Source: Dyadobacter sp. SG02
GTDB lineage: Bacteria > Bacteroidota > Bacteroidia > Cytophagales > Spirosomataceae
Assembly (NCBI RefSeq): GCF_900109045.1
Contig: NZ_FNYL01000003.1
Coordinates: 248,001 to 312,000 of the forward strand
DNA length: 64,000 bases
Reading direction: 5' to 3'
How positions within the stretch are numbered: position 1 is the first letter of the stretch; every line of letters starts with the position of its first letter. The notes beneath the pieces were generated by a model that did not search any database, was not told where the DNA came from, and worked only from the letters and a program-made list of their open reading frames with translations. Of this stretch, positions 58,863-64,000 are shown piece after piece. Both the position numbers and the translations under genes were made by a program.

Positions 58863-59201
58863 CTACGACTGCTTTTCGAGTTCGATGAAATCCTGGCGCG
58901 CAGGGGTAAAGCAATCGATCACCCTGCATTGCGTATGAGCCACGGCGGAATGCGGCGCGTGCGGTGGGATATGGGCCGTCATGCCCGGCGTGAGCAGCAT
59001 CGTTTCCCCGTCGACGGTAAATTCCAGCTCACCTTCCAGCACATGGCACCATTGCTCATGGAAATGGCTGTGCTCGGGCAGCACGGTCCCCGCATCGATT
59101 GTGAAGTGCCCGAAGGTTTGCTGCTCCGAATGGCCGAGCGTGCCATAAATGCCATCCCAGATTTTGACTACTTTATTGGTTTTGAAATTGACGAAAGGCA
59201 T
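58863..59201 (-). CDS. Small cupin domain protein
   Basis: A 112-residue single cupin. Motif 1 is HSHFHEQWCHVLEGELEFTV with the metal-binding His/Glu pattern and motif 2 is MTAHIPPHAPHSAVA. Such proteins bind or isomerise small sugars or acids, or act as sensors. It is convergent with the GH109-like gene, so it may or may not belong to the regulon; no TTGTWWACAW pair is seen upstream. A consensus -7 element lies 33 bp before the start. Confidence 0.92.
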   Translation of the reverse strand: MPFVNFKTNKVVKIWDGIYGTLGHSEQQTFGHFTIDAGTVLPEHSHFHEQWCHVLEGELEFTVDGETMLLTPGMTAHIPPHAPHSAVAHTQCRVIDCFTPARQDFIELEKQS

Positions 59202-59233
59202 TTTGTTGGTTGGTTAATGCGGCTTTTGATTTG

Positions 59234-59241
59234 CAAATGTA
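59234..59241 (-). promoter_or_regulatory. Bacteroidota -7 element for the cupin gene
   Basis: The minus strand reads TACATTTG, an exact TAnnTTTG match, 33 bp upstream of the ATG at 59201. Confidence 0.55.
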
Positions 59242-59266
59242 GCGCTTGCCGCATTGTTATCCGGAG

Positions 59267-60835
59267 TCATTCCAAAATCAGCCTGATCTTTTCCATGTTT
59301 TTGTTGACGATCCGGCCATGTACGACATGCAGGTAGTAAACGCCTTTGGGTAATTCTCGAACATTCATTTCCATTTTATTGCCGTCCTTGAAAGCCTGGT
59401 TCCTGTAAATCTCGACTGGCGATAGCGTCCTGACGGGGATAGTGGAATGTTCCGAAAAGAGCTCGACAGATTGCGGCATGACTTCTTCATTTTCCAAATT
59501 ATCGAGTTGAATCGTAATCAGGTCTTGCACGGAAGGGTTGGGGTAGACGGTCAATGCTTGCAGGCAGTTAATCACCCGGAAGCCGAAGTATTTGGTCGTA
59601 ACGCCGCAGTTGTTCCCGAAACCTAATTCAAACAGCACATCATTTGAAAGTGCCTTGAAAGTTAGCCCAACACCATCCCATTGATTCGGCGCCCAGGTGA
59701 AATTAGCGGGGTTTGATGTAAGCTTAAACCAGCTTTTAGAAAGTACCTTCGAAAATTCGAGCTTCGCATCGCCTTGCGTCGGATTTCCCGTCCAGCAAAA
59801 TGCATTCGGATAGGGCGGGCTGTCGTCCTCGGCCAGTCCGTAGGTGAGGCCGTTGGTGGTATAGTAGCCGTTTTTGTAAATAGCGGGGCCGTAAAATACC
59901 GAGCGGCTTTCGCTGTTGGTACTGGCGATACCGCAGGCGGTCGAATACGCTTTTACCGTATAGCCGCCATCGGTTGTGGCCGATACGGCAACATTACCGG
60001 ATACCGTTTGAGGAGATGTTGATCCGTTTATTTTCGCGCCACCCGCCGGTGTCCACGTGAACTTGTCGGCATTAGTGCCTATCGCGCTTGCGTTAATCGT
60101 TTGCCCCGCATTGCAAACGCTTAAACCGCTTCCGTTAAGGCCAGGGGCAGAAGACGTCAGAACAGGGAGCGGGCGATTGACGGTCACAGCATTGCCATAA
60201 ATGTAAAGATTAGGAACATCGCTTCTCGATACACCCACCTTGATCGTGCCCTGCGAATTTGTGCCCGGCGTCACCACGATGGTGTTGGTGTTGGAAAAGC
60301 CGCTCCAACCGGCCGGTAACGTCCAGAAATAGCTTGTGGCATTGGTAACCGGGTCAACTGAGAGTGTAATGGGGGTATTCCCGCACGGAACGGTGATCGA
60401 CCCTTGCGCGGCGACCCCATTCACTTTGATCGGGCCCGGCGTGCCGAGGTATTTGATGGGGATGCTGATGGTTGCGCTGGTGTTAGGACATGACGAGCAA
60501 GAAGGGCTGATGTTGGTAGTGACCTTGACGGTACCGTTTGCATTTACATTGTTCCATTTAACTTTCACTTTGAATGAACCATCATTTTCGAAAATGCACG
60601 GGTTGCCGGTCGTTCCACCGTCGATAGTCCCATTGGTGATTTCCCATTTGAATTTGCATGTATCTAATTTCTTATTGCAACTCGCAAAGCTTGCATCCGT
60701 TGCTACATATTCGTGCTCCGTTCCATTAGGGAGGGCCGTGTTACATCCCGAAGTGCAACCGATGGTCAACTGCGCATTGGCAAATTGAAATGCCGAAAGC
60801 ATGAGTCCAAGCGTAATGCATATAGCTCTTTTCAT
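59267..60835 (-). CDS. Secreted protein with PKD/Ig-like repeats and type IX secretion C-terminal domain
   Basis: A 522-residue secreted protein. The signal peptide ends near FANA. The body contains beta-sandwich repeats of PKD/Ig type with several Cys (e.g. CTSGCNTALP, FASCNKKLDTCKFKW, SCSSCPNTSA). The final 90 residues are a T9SS type A sorting domain: VYPNPSVQDLITIQLDN, then MNVRELPKGVYYLHVVHG and a short basic-ended tail. It should be exported by the type IX system and attached to or released from the surface. It follows the beta-barrel gene by 12 bp on the minus strand, suggesting an operon. The ligand or function is not apparent. Confidence 0.85.
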   Translation of the reverse strand: MKRAICITLGLMLSAFQFANAQLTIGCTSGCNTALPNGTEHEYVATDASFASCNKKLDTCKFKWEITNGTIDGGTTGNPCIFENDGSFKVKVKWNNVNANGTVKVTTNISPSCSSCPNTSATISIPIKYLGTPGPIKVNGVAAQGSITVPCGNTPITLSVDPVTNATSYFWTLPAGWSGFSNTNTIVVTPGTNSQGTIKVGVSRSDVPNLYIYGNAVTVNRPLPVLTSSAPGLNGSGLSVCNAGQTINASAIGTNADKFTWTPAGGAKINGSTSPQTVSGNVAVSATTDGGYTVKAYSTACGIASTNSESRSVFYGPAIYKNGYYTTNGLTYGLAEDDSPPYPNAFCWTGNPTQGDAKLEFSKVLSKSWFKLTSNPANFTWAPNQWDGVGLTFKALSNDVLFELGFGNNCGVTTKYFGFRVINCLQALTVYPNPSVQDLITIQLDNLENEEVMPQSVELFSEHSTIPVRTLSPVEIYRNQAFKDGNKMEMNVRELPKGVYYLHVVHGRIVNKNMEKIRLILE

Positions 60836-60847
60836 AAATGTGTGATA

Positions 60848-61507
60848 TTAAAAGTGATACGATAAGTTAAGTGCTCTGAAAGGGTCGAGGCCAACTCCAA
60901 TTGTTCGGGAGAATCCCTCGCTTCGGTTTTCTACATGGTCCCAGTTGGATAATTGATGAAAAGAAAAATTTGCCCATATTTCGACGGAAACGGATAATTG
61001 TGGAAGTATGCGATATTTTGCTCCGATAAAAGGTCCGACAAGTCCGATGTGTATTCTGCTTTCATGGTAAGGGTTTACTACTGAGCCCGATGCGTCCGAC
61101 GCGTAAGAATAGAAGGCTTCAACACCGTAGTAAAGCTGATGCTTTTTGATATTCTTTTGCCATTCGTATCCCAAAGTGGTACCGATGTGCCAATGTTTTG
61201 CTTTAGATATCAGGGAGTCAGAATTCATTCCATAACTTCTGTCCTTTGAGATTCCTCCCCATAATGACAGACGGTAAGCTCCATTTTTTTTGCTCATCCT
61301 TCTGATCGTTAACCTCATTGGAGCGCCTTTGATAAGCCCGTACAGGCTCATGCTGACATCCCACGGACGCACATGGCTAGCGCTATCGATGCGGGATACC
61401 TTTTTGACTGTCTTTTCTAGCTGCCCAAAGGATGCATGGCTGAATAACAGAATGATCAAGAATGCCAGAAGGCCGATTGGCAGGCATAAACAACTACGTT
61501 TCATCAC
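60848..61507 (-). CDS. Outer-membrane beta-barrel-like protein of unknown function
   Basis: A 219-residue exported protein with a signal peptide (about 1-28, cleavage after ASFGQ). The mature part has alternating hydrophobic strands (MRLTIRRMSKKNGAYRLSLW, HWHIGTTLGYEWQKNIKKHQ, LYYGVEAFYSYASD, LSVSVEIWANFSFH) and ends with a Phe (LNLSYHF), typical of small outer-membrane barrels. It is the first gene of a two-gene unit with the T9SS protein 12 bp downstream. Possibly a surface anchor or channel for that protein; this is inference. Confidence 0.75.
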   Translation of the reverse strand: MMKRSCLCLPIGLLAFLIILLFSHASFGQLEKTVKKVSRIDSASHVRPWDVSMSLYGLIKGAPMRLTIRRMSKKNGAYRLSLWGGISKDRSYGMNSDSLISKAKHWHIGTTLGYEWQKNIKKHQLYYGVEAFYSYASDASGSVVNPYHESRIHIGLVGPFIGAKYRILPQLSVSVEIWANFSFHQLSNWDHVENRSEGFSRTIGVGLDPFRALNLSYHF

Positions 61508-61729
61508 GGTTCGAAATTAGTTTTGGCTGAAAGTACCTGCTATTTACAAAGCCGGTTTCAATGTATTTCAATACAAAAACCCCTCAATATCCGAGCGGTT
61601 AACAGGCAATTATTCTTCGGCGGGAAAGTGGGGACGAATTGAAAAATGGCGTAACTAATGTGGGTATACGTTGAGTAGTAATGTGTGAATGAATGCTCCT
61701 GACTAGCGATCGGCGGCGCGTAAAAATTT

Positions 61730-62362
61730 TTGAGCGCGTATCAACAATTTCATTCTCATTTCCATACATTTGTACAAACCGCACAAAATTTCAATATTTC
61801 AACATTGCGCAGGATCATTTCCATATTGTTGCTGGGGCTGTTGCTTTACAATATGGTGGGCTATTCGATAGTCTACCTGTCGGAAGAACGCTATACCATC
61901 AGCGCTGCGGGAAAGGATCTGGTAGAGCAGGCGGCGGGTTCTGCGGATATTGTGATCAAAGTGCCGGTGGCGGTGCCTTACCAGACCAACTGGGACGCGC
62001 CGGAACCTGTTCAGGGGCAGATCGAGCATGAAGGGCAGTTTTACCAGATGAAAAGCCAGCAACTGATCAACGATACGTTGTATGTGCATTGCGAGTTCGA
62101 TCAAAACGCCCGCGACCGCTTTTCGGAGCTCGTTTCGAAGATCAACGACCAGGTAACCGGTCAGGCGTCGGGTTCGCAGCAGGACGCGCATTCGAACATT
62201 TTAAAGCATTTCCTCAAAGAGTATATGACCGCTGGTCGCCAGCATAAGTTTTATGTGCTGGAATGGGAGCCATCCAAAAACAGGGCTCTGCCATTTTTCG
62301 TCAGATCTGTTCAGCCTGAAAGATATTACTCCATACCATCCCCGCCGCCCGATCTGGCTTAG
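61730..62362 (+). CDS. Single-pass membrane protein of unknown function
   Basis: A 210-residue protein. One hydrophobic helix (about residues 28-50, RRIISILLLGLLLYNMVGYS) is followed by an extracytoplasmic domain with VIKVPVAVPYQTNWDAPEPV, a probable two-strand hairpin, and a C-terminal region with HKFYVLEWEPSKNRAL and SIPSPPPDLA. The start is uncertain: TTG 61730 is used here; starts closer to the helix are possible. No domain is recognised. It lies upstream of the two AhpD-like genes, with a 150-bp gap. Confidence 0.65.
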   Translation: MSAYQQFHSHFHTFVQTAQNFNISTLRRIISILLLGLLLYNMVGYSIVYLSEERYTISAAGKDLVEQAAGSADIVIKVPVAVPYQTNWDAPEPVQGQIEHEGQFYQMKSQQLINDTLYVHCEFDQNARDRFSELVSKINDQVTGQASGSQQDAHSNILKHFLKEYMTAGRQHKFYVLEWEPSKNRALPFFVRSVQPERYYSIPSPPPDLA

Positions 62363-62396
62363 TTTATCTTCCGTATTCTTCCTGAAAATTGCTTAA

Positions 62397-62460
62397 CGTG
62401 CATGGATGTACGTCGTGTATACGCGTGTATGATACGTATATGCGTCGTTGCACATGCAGC
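62397..62460. other. Alternating purine-pyrimidine tract upstream of the first AhpD-like gene
   Basis: The segment is dominated by GT, CG and TA steps, for example GTGTATACGCGTGTAT and GATACGTATATGCG, with several short inverted words. Its alternating character suggests a Z-DNA-prone or highly degenerate short repeat. No gene or known regulatory site is recognised. Confidence 0.4.
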
Positions 62461-62512
62461 CACCCGCATGCAGGAGGAAACACCGATTTACTAACTCCAA
62501 ATCTTCCTTCAA

Positions 62513-63079
62513 ATGGCGCATATTGCTCTACCCGATGAATCGCTTCCCGGCATTGTCGGACTGTTCAACTTCCGGCCGGAAACGGCTGGCCCGCTACAAC
62601 TACTGGCGGAAACCCTGCTCCGTGGCGAATCGCCGATCCCAAGCGGCGAGCGCGAACTGATCGCTTCCTACGTCTCGCTTCTTAATGACACGCATTTCTG
62701 CCATACCTCGCACGGTTCGGCAGCGATGGCGCATTTAGGCTACGACCTCAGCCTGATCGACGACATTAAAAACGGATTCCAACAAATCGAAATCTCGCCC
62801 AAGCTCCGCGCATTGCTGAATATCGCCGGCAAAGTGCAGAAAAGCGGAAAGTCCGTGACCGACGAGGATATCGCAGCAGCCCGTGCGGAAGGCGCCGGTG
62901 ACAGGGAAATTCACGACACGGTGCTGATCGCCGCGGCGTTCAGCATGTTCAACCGCTACGTCGACGGACTGGGTACCTGGGCACCGCAGGACAACGAAGC
63001 CTACCGCGAAATGGGCCAGCGCATGGCGTTTACGGGGTACGTTCGGTACCCGGTGAAGCAGGATGCGGTCGAGGTGTAG
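62513..63079 (+). CDS. Carboxymuconolactone decarboxylase/AhpD-like protein with incomplete CxxC
   Basis: A 188-residue all-helical AhpD-like protein. The family active-site segment reads ELIASYVSLLNDTHFCHTSH: the second Cys and the following His are kept, but the first Cys of CxxC is Thr. The remainder (NIAGKVQKSGKSVTDEDIAA, EIHDTVLIAAAFSMFNRYVD) matches the paralogue downstream. AhpD-type enzymes are peroxiredoxin-linked thiol reductases; loss of one Cys suggests altered or lost redox activity. A 283-bp gap with inverted repeats separates it from its paralogue. Confidence 0.9.
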   Translation: MAHIALPDESLPGIVGLFNFRPETAGPLQLLAETLLRGESPIPSGERELIASYVSLLNDTHFCHTSHGSAAMAHLGYDLSLIDDIKNGFQQIEISPKLRALLNIAGKVQKSGKSVTDEDIAAARAEGAGDREIHDTVLIAAAFSMFNRYVDGLGTWAPQDNEAYREMGQRMAFTGYVRYPVKQDAVEV

Positions 63080-63080
63080 G

Positions 63081-63315
63081 TTGGTCAAGTGTGGTCATTT
63101 TTAGTCAGGTTTGGTCATTTTTAGTCAGGTTTAGTCAGGTTTAGTCATTTATAGTCAAGTATGGTCATTTGTCGTTCGAGATAACATACTGGCCATCCCT
63201 GACATACCTGACCACTCTTGACCACACTTGACAATCCCTGACCATACCTGACAATCCCTGACCACTCTTGACCATCCCTGACCACCCTTGACAATCCCTG
63301 ACAATCACCTGACCA
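63081..63315. repeat. Inverted arrays of a degenerate 10-bp repeat between the AhpD-like paralogues
   Basis: Nine forward 10-mers of the type NNRGTCANNT (63081-63170) are followed by a short spacer (63171-63192) and about twelve units in reverse complement, of the type NATCCCTGAC or CACTCTTGAC (63193-63315). The forward and reverse arms can pair over long stretches with mismatches. The GTCA core and 10-bp period match the 20-bp repeat at 51271-51370. Open frames across this region on the minus strand are repeat artefacts. Confidence 0.9.
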
Positions 63316-63362
63316 CGTCCGACAAAAACGCAAATCGTTAACACAAAACCAACAACGTACCG

Positions 63363-63938
63363 ATGCCACACATACCCTTACCGGAGCATTTGCCCGGCAT
63401 TACCGGTTTGCTGGAATACAGCCGCGTAACTGCCGAGCCTATACGTCAGTTGACGCAATTCATTTTACGGGGCGAGAATTCGCTGTCGCCGGCGGAGCGG
63501 GAGCTGATCGCGACGATCGTATCACATAACAACGAATGCCGCTTCTGTACCGCGGCGCACACGGCTGCGGCGGATTTGCTGCTGGGCGAAACCGAAACCT
63601 GCGAGATCATGAAGCGGGACATCGACGCCACACCGGTTTCCGAGAAAATGAAAGCATTGCTGAAAATCGCGAAGCAGGTGCAGCAAAGCGGGAAAGCGGT
63701 AACGGCCGAGTCGATCGCGAATGCGAAAGCGCAGGGCGCTACGGATACCGAAATCCACGACACGGTGCTGATCGCCGGGCTGTTTTGTCTGTACAACCGG
63801 TACGTCGACGGTATGGCGACGGTCGCGCCGGCCAATCCTGATTTTTACGCCGGCCTCGGCCAACGTTTAGTAGACCACGGTTACAACCGCCTGCCCAACG
63901 GTTATGACCATTTGAAAAAGCAAATTCAACCAACCTAA
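63363..63938 (+). CDS. Carboxymuconolactone decarboxylase/AhpD-like protein with intact CxxC
   Basis: A 191-residue all-helical protein, paralogous to the gene at 62513. The active-site segment ELIATIVSHNNECRFCTAAH has the full CxxC followed by His, as in AhpD-type peroxidase partners. Further shared segments are KIAKQVQQSGKAVTAESIAN and EIHDTVLIAGLFCLYNRYVDG. It probably acts as a cytoplasmic thiol-disulfide or peroxide-reducing enzyme. The next gene begins 38 bp after its stop. Confidence 0.92.
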   Translation: MPHIPLPEHLPGITGLLEYSRVTAEPIRQLTQFILRGENSLSPAERELIATIVSHNNECRFCTAAHTAAADLLLGETETCEIMKRDIDATPVSEKMKALLKIAKQVQQSGKAVTAESIANAKAQGATDTEIHDTVLIAGLFCLYNRYVDGMATVAPANPDFYAGLGQRLVDHGYNRLPNGYDHLKKQIQPT

Positions 63939-63976
63939 TCTAAACTTTTACTCGAACCACTATTTAAACCTAACCT

Positions 63977-64000
63977 ATGAAAGGACTTTTACCCATCCTC
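63977..64000 (+). CDS. Start of a gene continuing beyond the window
   Basis: ATG at 63977 opens MKGLLPIL, 38 bp after the AhpD-like stop. The charged-then-hydrophobic beginning would suit a signal peptide. Only eight codons are visible, so the product cannot be named. Confidence 0.4.

Noticed and set aside
63145..63371. Two overlapping minus-strand open frames rich in Gln-Trp-Ser-Gly and Val-Arg
   Set aside because: They are translations of the 10-bp repeat array; the periodic composition is dictated by the repeat and there is no homology-like pattern.

Overview
The window looks like a chromosomal segment of a free-living Bacteroidota of the Cytophagales, and gene content suggests a Dyadobacter/Spirosoma-like organism. 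The evidence is a SusC/SusD pair, a type IX secretion C-terminal domain, exosortase N with its VIT-domain partner, PVC-type HEAT/heme proteins, Tat-tagged sugar-metabolism enzymes, TAnnTTTG-type -7 promoter elements and a near absence of Shine-Dalgarno sequences. The genus is inferred. I see no rRNA, tRNA, CRISPR array, transposase or phage genes.

Layout. 0-6.6 kb is housekeeping and envelope: an SDR without the usual catalytic motif, purH, a membrane-tethered zinc peptidase, a Na+/solute symporter, a cyclophilin and a lytic transglycosylase. 7.1-11.0 kb is a molybdenum cofactor operon (moeA, moaD, moaE, a moaC-moaB fusion, moaA), abutted by a convergent RelE/ParE-type toxin-antitoxin pair. 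11.8-19.1 kb holds a small secreted protein, a GT87-like membrane glycosyltransferase, an esterase, and exosortase N overlapping the gene for its likely VIT-domain substrate. 19.2-27.2 kb has two large paralogous beta-propeller/HEAT proteins, only one with a C-terminal cytochrome c. They flank a tandemly duplicated pair of tiny unknown genes and are followed by a Tat-exported TIM-barrel isomerase. 27.3-36.4 kb is mixed: a CBM48 protein, TonB receptor, DoxX, aldo/keto reductase, M23 peptidase, Tat-exported class V aminotransferase, and a lipoprotein/ATP-grasp ligase pair. 36.6-42.5 kb looks like an exopolysaccharide locus: a tandem GH26-like protein, a cellulose-synthase-like GT2 fused to a degenerate glycosidase domain, and an intact glycosidase.

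42.7-59.2 kb is the most coherent accessory region. A FadR-type GntR regulator is followed by susC-susD-GH20, then creatininase family - 3-hydroxyacyl-CoA-dehydrogenase-like - enolase superfamily - DMT transporter - DapA-family lyase - SDR - unknown - GH109-like oxidoreductase, with a cupin gene converging on the end. Three promoters in this region each carry two copies of a TTGTWWACAW palindrome with centres 22-23 bp apart. This points to one GntR regulon that imports and trims an amino-sugar glycan and processes a product through non-phosphorylative sugar-acid chemistry. The substrate and route are inferred.

The right end (59.3-64.0 kb) holds a type IX secreted protein with an outer-membrane beta-barrel partner, a membrane protein, and two AhpD-like carboxymuconolactone decarboxylase paralogues, one missing the first cysteine of the CxxC motif. 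Four gaps between co-directional genes (about 9.05, 51.3, 56.3 and 63.2 kb) carry short-period degenerate repeats, three of them in inverted arrangement.
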